Positions 35,035 to 44,800 of a DNA stretch of 64,000 nucleotides are shown in pieces (position 1 is the first letter of the stretch; each line of letters starts with the position of its first letter). Both the position numbers and the translations under genes were made by a program. The notes beneath the pieces were generated by a model. The model had not been told where the DNA came from, did not search any database, and was given only the letters and a program-made list of their open reading frames with translations. Source of the stretch: CAMTUH01 sp947084935 (GTDB lineage: Bacteria; Pseudomonadota; Gammaproteobacteria; Coxiellales; Coxiellaceae); the NCBI GenBank assembly GCA_947084935.1, contig CAMTUH010000011.1, forward strand, positions 1 through 64,000, in the 5' to 3' direction.

Positions 35035-35863
35035 TCTTTTAAAAAGAACGCTCGAAAAATCCACGCTGGGAAAAAAGGCTGGCCATCCCGAACGTTATTC
35101 TCCGGAATTATTATTACCCATTCCACGATGCTTGGCGCGTGAAATCATCGGCGCACCTTCACCTGTGCCTTTTTATGGTTGCGATGTTTGGAACGCGTAC
35201 GAAATTTCTTGGTTGAATCTCAAAGGAAAACCCCTGGTCGCCGTGGGGGAATTTATTTTTCCTTGCACTTCTCCCAATTTAATTGAATCAAAATCACTGA
35301 AATTATTCTTGCATTCACTCATGAATACCCGTTTCAAAAATACCGAAGAAGTCATCGCGCACCTACAAAAAGATTTATCGGCGTGCGCTCAGACGACCGT
35401 GGAAGTCACCCTCACTCCGTTATCGGAAATTCATTCCCTCAACCTCTCTCACCCCGAGGGAATTTGTTTGGACGAACTCGATATTGAAATTAATTCTTTC
35501 TCACCGAATGCTTCTTGCTTAACAACAGCCCACGAAATTGTTAATGAAACGCTTTTTTCGGATCTCATGATCTCCAACTGCCCCGTCACTGAGCAGCCCG
35601 ATTGGGCCAGCGTCCACATTACTTATGAAGGCCCTAAAATCAATCGCGCCGACTTGCTGAAATATCTCGTGTCTTACCGCAATCATCGCGAATTTCACGA
35701 GCAGTGCGTCGAGCGCATTTTTACGGATATTCTCAAAGAGTGCCGACCTTACAAATTAACGGTGCAGGCGTGTTACACACGTCGCGGCGGCCTCGACATT
35801 AATCCCTATCGGACGACGGAATCCCATCAACGCCCCCACTCCAAACGCCTTTGGCGACAATAA
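35024..35863 (+). CDS. queF: NADPH-dependent 7-cyano-7-deazaguanine reductase (long QueF)
   Basis: Reduces preQ0 to preQ1 in queuosine biosynthesis. The 279-residue product is the two-domain form, with the catalytic Cys186 in SNCPVTEQPDWASV and the QueF NADPH motif ESKSLKLFLHSL in the N-terminal half. The C-terminal half ends with RGGLDINPYRT. Start ATG 35024 follows GAGG. Its place between coaE and zapD is unusual compared with E. coli, where yacG follows zapD. Confidence 0.95.
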   Translation: MNSDLLKRTLEKSTLGKKAGHPERYSPELLLPIPRCLAREIIGAPSPVPFYGCDVWNAYEISWLNLKGKPLVAVGEFIFPCTSPNLIESKSLKLFLHSLMNTRFKNTEEVIAHLQKDLSACAQTTVEVTLTPLSEIHSLNLSHPEGICLDELDIEINSFSPNASCLTTAHEIVNETLFSDLMISNCPVTEQPDWASVHITYEGPKINRADLLKYLVSYRNHREFHEQCVERIFTDILKECRPYKLTVQACYTRRGGLDINPYRTTESHQRPHSKRLWRQ

Positions 35864-35906
35864 AAACCGTGCTATGATGGCATCGAACGAGCAGGAACTG
35901 TGTGCC

Positions 35907-36680
35907 ATGAGGCCTAATAATTACTACGAACAACCCGTCACGGAAGCGATGCGAATTTGCCTCCGTCTCGAGCACCTCTTCCGACAGCTGAATAAATACC
36001 GAAATGAACCCACACCAGCGGACAGTCATCTGGCCATGACGGCGTTGCTGAAGTCGCTGGAAGTCATCGACCGACCGGATTTAAAAGGCAAACTCACTCA
36101 GACACTCACCCAGCAAGCTATTGCGCTCTCGCAGCTTCAACACTCTCCCCACGTCGATCACATAAAGCTGTCGCAACTGCTTACTCACGTCGATCAATTG
36201 GTAAATCACCTGCATCACTCTCCCGGAAAAATCGGCGAATCGTTGCGCCGCAATCCGTTTCTGAATCAAATTCGTTTACATTTACTGAATCCGGCCGGAC
36301 CCTCTCCTTTTACCACGCCCGCTTATTTTTTGTGGCTGGAACAGCCAAGCGAGATACGCTTGGAGGATCTCAAATTTTGGGCCAATGACCTTGATCAACT
36401 GAATAGCGCCGTAACCACCATTCTGCGAATCACGCGCGACAGCACCAATACCCAAGAGGCCACGGCACACAGTGGATTGTACCAACAATCTTTAGACCCC
36501 AATTTACCCTGCCAACTCGTTCGCATTTCGATTTCCAATGAAAATTGCATTTATCCCGAAATCAGCGTCGGCAAACACCGCCTCGTAATTCGCTTATTGC
36601 AACTTAATGCCAAAGACACTACTCCCAACCCAAACCTCCAACACGATGTTGATTTTCAATTAGGTATTTGTCGGGTGTAA
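35907..36680 (+). CDS. zapD: Cell-division protein ZapD
   Basis: ZapD (DUF1342) crosslinks FtsZ filaments at the septum. The 257-residue product aligns from its start (MRPNNYYEQPVTEAMRICLRLEHLF) with the E. coli protein, so ATG 35907 is preferred over 35874. Other landmarks are SHLAMTALLKSLEVIDR, the middle basic region HHSPGKIGESLRRNPF, and SGLYQQSLDPNLPCQLVRI. It completes the coaE-queF-zapD run behind pilD. Confidence 0.92.
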   Translation: MRPNNYYEQPVTEAMRICLRLEHLFRQLNKYRNEPTPADSHLAMTALLKSLEVIDRPDLKGKLTQTLTQQAIALSQLQHSPHVDHIKLSQLLTHVDQLVNHLHHSPGKIGESLRRNPFLNQIRLHLLNPAGPSPFTTPAYFLWLEQPSEIRLEDLKFWANDLDQLNSAVTTILRITRDSTNTQEATAHSGLYQQSLDPNLPCQLVRISISNENCIYPEISVGKHRLVIRLLQLNAKDTTPNPNLQHDVDFQLGICRV

Positions 36681-36693
36681 GGTTAATCCGTAG

Positions 36694-36720
36694 CCTAGGT
36701 GGAGCACAGCGTAACCCAGG
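36694..36720. repeat. Small REP-like imperfect palindrome
   Basis: CCTAGGT (36694-36700) and ACCCAGG (36714-36720) are inverted copies with one mismatch, around GGAGCACAGCGT. This looks like a dispersed REP unit between zapD and the toxin gene. It could also act as a weak terminator, but no T-run follows. Confidence 0.4.
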
Positions 36721-36768
36721 AACTCGTTGCGGTAGTAGGGCTATCGCTTCACAGCTGAGCCGCATCCA

Positions 36769-37053
36769 CTAAATTTCTTCCGGCCACTGCATGGCGCAAT
36801 GAAATACGCGCAATATTTCTATTACATTATTTTTGACTCGATAAGGAACAATATAAGGCGTACCGGAAACAATCAATTCCCGAGTATCAGTTACCCTACC
36901 CGGACGACCTATACCCGGTTGTTCCAATAAGATGTCGATGGTGTGCAGAATTTTTTTAACTACTTTGCTTGCTGCTACCGCATTATCTTGTGCAATGTAA
37001 TGCCGCAATGATTGAAGATCCTTCACGGCATCATCAAGCCATCGGATCATCAT
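36769..37053 (-). CDS. parE: ParE/RelE-superfamily toxin
   Basis: The 94-residue product has the ParE/RelE fold pattern: WLDDAVKDLQSLRHYIAQDN, IDILLEQPGIGRPGRV, TRELIVSGTPYIVPYRV and ILRVFHCAMQWP. ParE members poison gyrase, RelE members cut mRNA on the ribosome; the GRPGR and RELIVSGTPYIVPY pattern favours ParE. Its ATG overlaps the stop of the antitoxin gene, the usual coupled order with the antitoxin first. Confidence 0.88.
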   Translation of the reverse strand: MMIRWLDDAVKDLQSLRHYIAQDNAVAASKVVKKILHTIDILLEQPGIGRPGRVTDTRELIVSGTPYIVPYRVKNNVIEILRVFHCAMQWPEEI

Positions 37054-37328
37054 TTAGGCGTGTCCTGCTCGTCCTCACTTCCCCAGCTATTGACCCAGTT
37101 CGTTATTTTATGGTGATCAACAAACTGAGCCTCTTTGCTGCTTGCTTTTTTCACTGCTTTTTTAATAGCATTAACCTGCCAAGCCTGAACCACTAAGTAG
37201 CTTTTTATGGCTTCTGCTGTTAAAAATGATTTTGTTCTACCGGTTGCATCAGATAATTCTTCTAACTGATCCCGCATCGCTGGCGAGATACGGACACTTA
37301 ATGTAACGGCTGGATTTGAACGGGCCAT
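37050..37328 (-). CDS. parD: Ribbon-helix-helix antitoxin (CopG/ParD-like)
   Basis: The 92-residue product begins with an RHH DNA-binding domain (VTLSVRISPAMRDQLEELSDATGRTKSFLTAEAIKSYL) and has a charged tail that should wrap the toxin. It is the first gene of the pair and likely represses its own promoter through the palindrome at 37357-37377. Confidence 0.88.
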   Translation of the reverse strand: MARSNPAVTLSVRISPAMRDQLEELSDATGRTKSFLTAEAIKSYLVVQAWQVNAIKKAVKKASSKEAQFVDHHKITNWVNSWGSEDEQDTPK

Positions 37329-37356
37329 AATCTTACCTCATCGTATGGTCGTATTC

Positions 37357-37377
37357 GTTGTATACGTCGCATACAAC
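37357..37377 (-). promoter_or_regulatory. Palindromic operator upstream of the toxin-antitoxin pair
   Basis: GTTGTAT (37357-37363) and ATACAAC (37371-37377) form a perfect 7-bp inverted repeat with a 7-bp centre, 28 bp ahead of the antitoxin start. RHH antitoxins bind such sites as dimers to autoregulate. Confidence 0.6.
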
Positions 37378-37436
37378 CAGTATAGCCGATTGTCTGCCTT
37401 TTCACAATTAAAATGCTGAACTTAAGCAAAAACTTG

Positions 37437-37459
37437 CCCCCCCCCGAAAGGCCTATAAT
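37437..37459 (+). promoter_or_regulatory. -10 element with an upstream C9 tract
   Basis: A perfect TATAAT (37454-37459) lies 33 bp before the next gene. A run of nine C (37437-37445) falls in the promoter spacer, next to a -35-like TTGCCC. Slipped-strand changes in the C-run would alter the spacing. Confidence 0.45.
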
Positions 37460-37492
37460 TGAACCATATCTTCGTTAACATAGGAGAATTCA

Positions 37493-37933
37493 ATGAAATT
37501 CAAATTTCGCTTAATAACCACGATATTGTTCCTTTGTGCTATTGCTACCGCATCTGCACAGCCTAAACCACAAAATGTATATTCAATTAATGACTCGAGC
37601 GGCAGGGTGTTGTTTTTTCCTACTGATAATCCTCCGGGGAGAGTAGTCTGGAAGATCACGACTTCGCTGGGAGATTTTTGTCCGGAATGGTTCAATTATC
37701 GTATTTCTGGAAAGCCTGGTGCCTATACAATAACATTTAGTAGTACTACAAGCGGCGACTCAATGTCAGGAGCTATAAACGACCAGGGAACTGTTGTTTC
37801 CATTGATGACTCGAACTTTATGTGTGCGCTCGGGGGCATAGATCCCGATGGACAATATCAGCAAGGGCAAGCACCATCAGCACAGAAAATTACTCAAAAA
37901 CAGATGAAAGATAATAAAATAATTAAAAAATAA
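37493..37933 (+). CDS. Small secreted protein, unknown function
   Basis: The 146-residue product has a signal peptide (MKFKFRLITTILFLCAIATASA, cleaved before QPKPQ). The mature part is beta-rich, with two cysteines (GDFCPEWF and NFMCALGG) and a Gln/Lys-rich C-terminus. GGAG precedes ATG 37493. A hairpin terminator follows. Family not recognised; likely periplasmic or released. Confidence 0.68.
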   Translation: MKFKFRLITTILFLCAIATASAQPKPQNVYSINDSSGRVLFFPTDNPPGRVVWKITTSLGDFCPEWFNYRISGKPGAYTITFSSTTSGDSMSGAINDQGTVVSIDDSNFMCALGGIDPDGQYQQGQAPSAQKITQKQMKDNKIIKK

Positions 37934-37979
37934 TGAGAGTCGAATGTGCTGTTTTCTTCTCTGTGTGGCTGTTCGATGT

Positions 37980-38007
37980 ATACCCCGCTGATTGTGTGGC
38001 GGGGTAT
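37980..38007 (+). terminator. Stem-loop terminator
   Basis: ATACCCCGC (37980-37988) and GCGGGGTAT (37999-38007) form a perfect 9-bp stem with a 10-nt loop, followed within about 10 bases by a T-run. It ends the secreted-protein gene and may also serve the convergent brnA remnant. Confidence 0.6.
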
Positions 38008-38027
38008 TCGATAAATATTTTTTGATT

Positions 38028-38156
38028 TTACTTCCCTGTTGACAAGCTCTTGAAATATTTAATAGTGTCAGCATCAAGTCTAATAGTGACTTGTTTCTTT
38101 AAGTCTCGAACATAGGGATTTTTTTCTGCTTTTGAAAAATCGTATTCTTTTTTCAT
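38028..38156 (-). pseudogene. brnA: Truncated BrnA-type antitoxin
   Basis: A 42-residue frame with the BrnA signature (YDFSKAEKNPYVRDLKKQVTIRL, then DADTIKYFKSLS) that stops right after the first RHH helix. BrnA is normally about 80-100 residues, so the second helix and C-terminus are missing. Its ATG overlaps the stop of the brnT remnant, the normal brnTA order. Confidence 0.7.
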
Positions 38157-38308
38157 AATGTACCTCGATATTGCGTAGTTTCTTTCTTTGTTGCTTTTCT
38201 TGCAGAAATAATACGAATGATCTTGTCTTTTTTTCGATAACAATGAATAACAACCAGGATGCGTGAAATAGCACTCATGCCTAATAACACAAAACGTTCT
38301 TCATCATG
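38153..38308 (-). pseudogene. brnT: Remnant of a BrnT-type toxin (C-terminal half)
   Basis: On the minus strand the frame reads HDEERFVLLGMSAISRILVV then CYRKKDKIIRIISARKATKK, matching the second half of BrnT (DEERxxxxGxS, RIISARKAT). The N-terminal half is absent: the region upstream is now the 3' end of mutT, in another frame. An ATG at 38278 could start only a 41-residue peptide. It is a decayed RelE-fold toxin. Confidence 0.7.
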
Positions 38309-38724
38309 AACCCCAGTTCGGGGTTTAATTGGGAAAGCAGTCGTGAAACAATCCCGTCGTTTGCCGCGGGAAAATCGTACTGGGGAAGATTGTTAATCGG
38401 CACCCAACAAATGGGTTGTCCTTCAACACCGCGCGGTTCACCGAGGTATCGACTGACCCGCCACACGTGCAACGTCACGCGGTAATCGGCGTAATCGTGT
38501 GTGATTTCCATAAAAGGCTTTGCCTCCAGCACATCCACACCCACTTCTTCTTTCATTTCTCGACACAACGCAGAAAAATCATCTTCATGGGATTCAATTT
38601 TCCCACCGGGAAATTCCCACAAATGAGCATGCGAAGAACGTTCAAGGCGACGTGCGATCAAAATTTCATTTTGTGGATTAATGATTAATCCAACGCTGAC
38701 TGAAATATTACTCAAGCTTACCAT
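38281..38724 (-). CDS. mutT: 8-oxo-dGTP diphosphatase MutT
   Basis: Removes mutagenic 8-oxo-dGTP from the nucleotide pool. The 147-residue Nudix protein has the box GGKIESHEDDFSALCREMKEEVG with all catalytic Glu residues. Start MVSLSNISVSVGLIIN at 38724, overlapping the secA end by 17 bp, a classic secA-mutT arrangement. The last residues (LGFMMKNVLCY) are read from DNA that also encodes the brnT remnant in another frame, so this tail may be newly formed. Confidence 0.92.
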   Translation of the reverse strand: MVSLSNISVSVGLIINPQNEILIARRLERSSHAHLWEFPGGKIESHEDDFSALCREMKEEVGVDVLEAKPFMEITHDYADYRVTLHVWRVSRYLGEPRGVEGQPICWVPINNLPQYDFPAANDGIVSRLLSQLNPELGFMMKNVLCY

Positions 38725-41461
38725 GACACTGTTTGTATTTTTTCCCATTCCCACACGGGCAAGGATCGTTTCGACCGACTTTGGGGTGTTCGCGAACGTA
38801 GGGCTGAGCAGCACCCTCTTGTTCCGACTCAGCAGCAACCGCCACTTCTGCTTCCGTCGGCTGTAACGCCGTCATTTCAGCGTGGTGATAGTGTAATTCG
38901 GGAGCTTTCAGTTGTTGCCGCTGTTGTTGCGCAGCAATTTGTGCTTCCGTTGCAATTTCTAATTTAGACAACGTCGCAATGACTTCGTATTTAATTTTAT
39001 TGAGCATTTGCGTAAACAACTCAAACGATTCACGCTTAAATTCTTGTGCGGGATTTTTTTGCGCGTACCCACGCAAATGAATTCCTTGGCGCAAATGATC
39101 CATCGCGGCCAAATGTTCCTTCCAATGATAGTCCATCAACTGCAGCATGATAGCTTTTTCAACTTCACGCATCGCCTTCACACCGGCCTTTGCTTCTTTT
39201 TCTTCGTAGGCTTGAGTCACTTCGTGCAAGATACGCTGATGTAATGTTTCCTCATGCAACGTGGAATCTTCTTCTAGCCAATGTGCGAGCGGTAATTTCA
39301 ACCCAAAATCTTCTTGAATTTGTTTTTCCAATCCGGGGATGTCCCATTGTTCTTCGATGCTCTGCGGCGGAACGTAAACGCTGACAAGATCAGCAACGGC
39401 ATCTTCTCGGATGCCCTTAATCGTGTCGGAAATGTCATCGGACTTTAACAACTCATAACGTTGTTCGTAGATGACTTTGCGTTGGTCGTTAGCTACGTCG
39501 TCGTATTCCAACAACTGTTTTCGCATATCAAAATTAAACCCTTCCACGCGGCGCTGTGCATTCTCTATGGCGCGTGAAATCCACGGGTGCTGAATCATGT
39601 CACCTTCTTTCACACCCAAGCGGCGCATCATATTCGCCATCCGTTCCGCCGCGAAAATTCTTAGTAAATTGTCTTCCATGGATAAATAAAACTGCGACGA
39701 GCCCGGATCTCCTTGCCGCCCCGACCGACCACGCAATTGATTATCGATGCGGCGCGACTCGTGCCGCTCAGTACCCAGCACATGCAAACCACCCGCAGTG
39801 ATCACTTGATGGTGGCGCTTCTGCCAATCCGCTTTACGCGTTGTCTTCTCTTCGTCACTGAGATTCTCAATCTCCGCCAACTCCGCGTCTAAATTACCGC
39901 CCAAAACAATATCGGTACCACGACCCGCCATGTTCGTGGCAATCGTCACAGAACCCGGACGCCCCGCTTCTGCAATGATTTTTGCTTCGCGTTCGTGTTG
40001 TTTGGCGTTGAGGACTCCGTGTTTAATCTTATTTTTCTGCAATAAATGAGAAACCAACTCGGAAGCTTCGATCGAAGCAGTACCCACCAACACCGGCTGC
40101 CCTTTCTGATGCCGCGTTTTAATTTCTTCAATAATGGATTTAAATTTGGATTGCGCATCCAGATAAATTTGATCGGCTTCGTCTTTACGAATCATGGGTT
40201 TGTTAGTAGGAATTACGACGACTTCCAAGGCATAAATTTTTTGCAATTCGTACGCTTCCGTATCGGCGGTGCCCGTCATGCCCGACAGTTTTTCATAAAG
40301 TCGGAAATAATTTTGGAACGTAATAGTGGCGAGCGTTTGATTTTCCACTTGAACGGGAACACCTTCTTTCGCTTCTACCGCTTGATGCAACCCTTCCGAC
40401 CATCGCCGACCGCGCATCAACCGGCCCGTGTGTTCATCCACGATAACCACTTCATTATCTTTGACGATGTAATGCACGTCTCGCTGATAGAGTGTGTGGG
40501 CGCGCAAAGCAGCATATAAATAATGCATTAAATTGATGTTCGCTAAATCGTATAAACTTCCCCCCTCACTCATCAATCCTTCTTTCACCATCAAAGATTC
40601 CACTTTTTGATGGCCTTGTTCCGTCAAATACGCTTGGCGACTTTTTTCATCCAGCGTGTAGTCGCCGCGATCTTCGTCGGGCACTTCTTCTTCCTTCTGC
40701 CCTTCAGCCATTTTTTGTTGTTTTAATTGGGGAATTAATTTATTAATTTTAGTGTACAGGTCGGAAGACTCTTCCGCTTGTCCCGAAATAATCAGCGGCG
40801 TTCGCGCCTCGTCAATTAAAATAGAATCGACTTCGTCGATGATGGCGTAATGCAGCGATCGCTGCACGCGCTGTCCCAAAGTAAATACCATATTATCGCG
40901 TAGATAATCAAAGCCAAACTCATTATTAGTCCCGTAAGTGATGTCGGCCGCATACGCTTTTTGTTTTTCCTCGGGGCTCATATCCGGCACGTTCACACCG
41001 ACCGTCATCCCCAGAAAATTATAAATAGGGCTCATCCATTCAGCATCGCGCTTGGCCAAATAATCGTTGACCGTGACGATGTGTACTCCTTTCTCAGTCA
41101 GCGCATTTAAATACGCCGGCATGGTAGCCACGAGCGTCTTACCTTCACCAGTACGCATTTCCGCAATCTTCCCATCGTGCAAAACCATGGCGCCAATCAG
41201 TTGGACGTCAAAGTGACGTAGGCCGAGCGTCCGAACGCTTGCCTCCCGAACTACCGCAAAGGCTTCGGGTAATAAATTCAGGAGCGGCTCTCCCTCGGCC
41301 AGACGTTTTTTGAATTCGTCGGTTTTTGCACGCAAGGCTTCATCCGTCAAAGCATGCAAAGCGGGCTCTAAGGCATTGATCTGAGTGACAACTCGCGAAT
41401 ACCCTCGAAGCAGTCGCTGATTACGCGTTCCAAATACTTTTTTCAATAACTTGCCGAACAT
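38708..41461 (-). CDS. secA: Preprotein translocase ATPase SecA
   Basis: Motor of Sec export. The 917-residue product has Walker A TGEGKTLVA (from residue 104), the DEAD-box region YAIIDEVDSILIDEARTPLI, TNMAGRGTDI and RRIDNQLRGRSGRQGDPG in the second helicase domain, and the C-terminal zinc motif NDPCPCGNGKKYKQCHG that binds SecB and lipid. Length is normal. It is divergent from the dciA-like gene. Confidence 0.97.
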   Translation of the reverse strand: MFGKLLKKVFGTRNQRLLRGYSRVVTQINALEPALHALTDEALRAKTDEFKKRLAEGEPLLNLLPEAFAVVREASVRTLGLRHFDVQLIGAMVLHDGKIAEMRTGEGKTLVATMPAYLNALTEKGVHIVTVNDYLAKRDAEWMSPIYNFLGMTVGVNVPDMSPEEKQKAYAADITYGTNNEFGFDYLRDNMVFTLGQRVQRSLHYAIIDEVDSILIDEARTPLIISGQAEESSDLYTKINKLIPQLKQQKMAEGQKEEEVPDEDRGDYTLDEKSRQAYLTEQGHQKVESLMVKEGLMSEGGSLYDLANINLMHYLYAALRAHTLYQRDVHYIVKDNEVVIVDEHTGRLMRGRRWSEGLHQAVEAKEGVPVQVENQTLATITFQNYFRLYEKLSGMTGTADTEAYELQKIYALEVVVIPTNKPMIRKDEADQIYLDAQSKFKSIIEEIKTRHQKGQPVLVGTASIEASELVSHLLQKNKIKHGVLNAKQHEREAKIIAEAGRPGSVTIATNMAGRGTDIVLGGNLDAELAEIENLSDEEKTTRKADWQKRHHQVITAGGLHVLGTERHESRRIDNQLRGRSGRQGDPGSSQFYLSMEDNLLRIFAAERMANMMRRLGVKEGDMIQHPWISRAIENAQRRVEGFNFDMRKQLLEYDDVANDQRKVIYEQRYELLKSDDISDTIKGIREDAVADLVSVYVPPQSIEEQWDIPGLEKQIQEDFGLKLPLAHWLEEDSTLHEETLHQRILHEVTQAYEEKEAKAGVKAMREVEKAIMLQLMDYHWKEHLAAMDHLRQGIHLRGYAQKNPAQEFKRESFELFTQMLNKIKYEVIATLSKLEIATEAQIAAQQQRQQLKAPELHYHHAEMTALQPTEAEVAVAAESEQEGAAQPYVREHPKVGRNDPCPCGNGKKYKQCHGKLE

Positions 41462-41508
41462 AGGGGGAATTCTATATCATTCATTCAGAAAAGGGGAATT
41501 ATTATCGC

Positions 41509-41838
41509 ATGGATAAGATATCGGATCCCAAATCCATCACCACGTGCTTTCATTCGAACCTGCTCCAGGGAATCGTGGCCAAGGCCCGACAACTGGCGGC
41601 TTTGGATAAAGCACTGTTTGAGGTATTGCCAAAAGAAATGGCTCCCCATTGCCGCGTGATGAATGTAACCGAGCAGTCTTTGATCGTCGAAACCGACAGC
41701 GCCACCTGGGCCACCCGTTTGCGCCTCGAGTCTGAGACGGTAATTCGCCAACTCGCTCATCGACAATTCAACTTCATCAAAAGAATCGAGTGCCGGGTTC
41801 GCCCAGCCTTTAACCCGGACACCGCACGTCACTATTGA
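41509..41838 (+). CDS. dciA: DUF721/DciA-like replicative-helicase loader
   Basis: The 109-residue product matches the short DUF721/DciA family, which loads DnaB helicase in bacteria lacking DnaC. The signature region is MAPHCRVMNVTEQSLIVETDSATWATRLRLESETVIRQL. Its position divergent from secA is conserved in many gammaproteobacteria. It converges with the large HEPN gene. Confidence 0.78.
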   Translation: MDKISDPKSITTCFHSNLLQGIVAKARQLAALDKALFEVLPKEMAPHCRVMNVTEQSLIVETDSATWATRLRLESETVIRQLAHRQFNFIKRIECRVRPAFNPDTARHY

Positions 41839-41882
41839 CGGATTACGTAAACTGCATGAAAACGTCCAGAAATAAGCCCGAG

Positions 41883-44800
41883 TTAAGATGGGCCATTTAT
41901 GGCCGTTACCCGATCAGAATTTACTTCGCGCGCCGCGTCATACTCAGAAAGGTGTTTGCACTGCTCTATGTATTGAAATAAGGTATCACGCAGACTCCTG
42001 TCATACACATACGCAAATTGTCGGCGCACCATATTAAATAAGGTCTGGCGATCTTCCTCCGGAGCGCAGTGTGTGACGGCGTTACGCAAGGCTTTACAGT
42101 CATTTAAAAAATGAATTTGTGGTCTGGTCAGACCAACAGTCGCTAAAACCCAATCCTCAGCATCTTTATACAAAAAATAGATGTCTGGCGAGGAAGGATT
42201 GCTTGCAACTCGATATTCGTTAACCTTATATTCGAGCAATTGCTTATACAGTTCACCAATGAAAGTGAAAATACACCCCACATTGGGATTGAGCGCGTCT
42301 TCCGCTGCTTCTAAAGAAGCCTCTAGCGGTATTTCCTCCAACAGCCGGTACACGCGACTCATGTAATCCTCCACCGAAAAAGACGCATTCTCTTGCTGTA
42401 GAAGAATCTTTTTATACCAAGCGCTACGGGTAACGTCATGTGAATATATCTCTTCCCCCTTCGTGGCGCGCGTTACTAGGTCAATCATTGCCGGAAGATC
42501 GTCTACCGTACTCTCCGCAACAAGCACGAGTCCGTGAATAATAGTGTTGATAATCGATTTGTCACATTCTGTGTAGAGATTAGGTAATAATCTAAAAGAC
42601 TGTAGCAAATAAAACAGAATTTCTCGTGTTTTCGCAGGAGTCCATGCACTGGGGGTAGTTTGATTCATTAACTGTTGCAGTTCAACATGAAGGAGCGCTA
42701 ATAAATTCTTAAATTTTTCTGCTTCCTTGTCAGACGATGGAACAACAAAAAAACGCTGGGTGGAAAATGTCAAATCGATTTCTGAGCCTGGGTCACAGAC
42801 TTCTTTTTTTTTCTTTTTATTTTCTTTTTTTACCTGCTCTTCTTTTTTTGCTTTTTTGTATTGCTCTACCCGGGTCCTCTGCAATTCTTTTTCAGCCTCT
42901 GTTTTTTCAGATTTATTTTTTTTACTCTCCTGTTTCCTCGCATTTCGTTCGTTTATAAGGTTCAATATATGCTGAGAACGATCCTCTCTGTTCTGTTTTC
43001 GCGCAGAACGGAGCGCCTCCCGTTCAATCCTCAAAAACTCCTGCACGAAGGATTTCGCATCCACACCCTGTTTTTCTTCGATCTGCGAGGACTCCATTTT
43101 TTTAGGAGTCGAGTTACCAGTACTTGAAGAAAAATGTTTGGCTTTAAATTTTCTGATCTCTTCTAGGATAGACTGAGCCTTTCTCGGAGTATATTGACCC
43201 GTTATAGTAATAGTAAAAGCTATATTACCGTTGGAATCTTCTTCTGAAGTGATGCCCCATTTTGTAAACACTCTTAGACCCGGTTTTTCTTTAAACTGAG
43301 TAAACGAAATACCGGCAGTCACAGTTTTTAATTCTTTATACAGGAATTCCGTTTCTGCAGCAGTAATAACTTCTTTATACTGGTCCTGCTTATCCGATGA
43401 CAAAGAGTCAATACCATTCAGAATAAGGTGAGCGTGTTCACAAGCGGCAATCGCATTGTCGATCTTTCCCATTTGATAGAGCTGTCGTGCAATCGCCACA
43501 TACGTATTCATCCACTTAACATGGAACCATGGATACTCTCGTGAGGAGAAATAAGCCAATGATCTTTTACTCCACCAAGCAATTTTCTTATAGTCCTCTA
43601 TCGCACCCTCTATTTTTCCAGTTACACTACGGTAAAAAAATCTACTCACATAGCATTGAGCCTGAATAACATCATAATGTGCGTTTCTAACTGTAGTCTT
43701 TGTCTTTGACAACGCCTCAGCAGTCTGTATAGCTTGGTTGACCACCGTGTCCCAAAATTCTAATGCACTGGTCTCGAGAACATCGACCACCACCGTTTTA
43801 CTGGTGATGGGTAACAGGTAAAAACTCGAAAGTGCAGAATACGCTTCTAATAGCAATTGCAAGGCATTTTGATATTCTTCTGGTTTTTCGTCTGCTGGAT
43901 ATTGTTCTATATCAATAAGAGTCAGAATGTGTTCCGCATATACACAGACGGTGTTCCAGCCAGATTTTTTCTCTTGAAAATAAAACTCTACTATCAAGTT
44001 CTGGGCGAGTAACAAGGGGTCCACGGCATCCTGCACACGCCCCCGATATTCTTCCCAATATTCTCTTACTGCTTGCATATTTTTTAATGTTTCCGAGCAT
44101 TTTTCTCCGTCCTCCCGGTACCGATCAACCCGCATTAAGCCTTCGTGGAGAATGGCTTGCCATAGGGCGTGTTTTATTCGATTTTTGATCTGCTCGCTCA
44201 GAGACAATTGCTGATCAAGCTGTTGAAATAAAGAAAGAAGGGAGAAGCCCTGATCATCCACGGAACTACACCAAGCACTAAACAGTTGCATAATCCGCGC
44301 GACGGGAAGGCGCTGGTCCTCAGGTGGTATATCCTCAATAAACTGGCTGAGCACCTCGGGTAACAATGCGTTGTGAGCCAAGAGCGGAACATTCTGCGAA
44401 ACATACTTTGGTACTATCCATTGGATCAGCTCGGACGCATCGGAGACTTTCAATTTATTCACCAGAAGACTCAGGGTGACGGCAAATAGGCTGCTCTCGA
44501 CCGTCCTCCAAATACCCTGCAAACCTAATTGGTTTTGGCTATCCGTTTCCTTCTGAATAGTGTGATACAGCTTTTCTCGTAACAGAACAGCGTCTTTTAT
44601 TTTATTCTGCGCGGCTAAAAAATTTTCTTCTCCTTGAGCCTGAGCTAATCGTACTGTTATCCTAAGACTTATGGTCAATGCCTGAGTTGCAGGCGTTAAA
44701 TCTTTTAAATCTTTGGCGATGGATTCACAGCGCTCGTCAATAGAGTTGAGGTTGCCCGCTGCCCCTGCATTTTGATACAACAATGACTGCGTACCCACGA

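Noticed and set aside
42727..43127. Three overlapping Phe/Leu/Ser-rich plus-strand frames that look like TM proteins
   Set aside because: They are antisense shadows of the Lys/Glu-rich segment of the HEPN-like protein.
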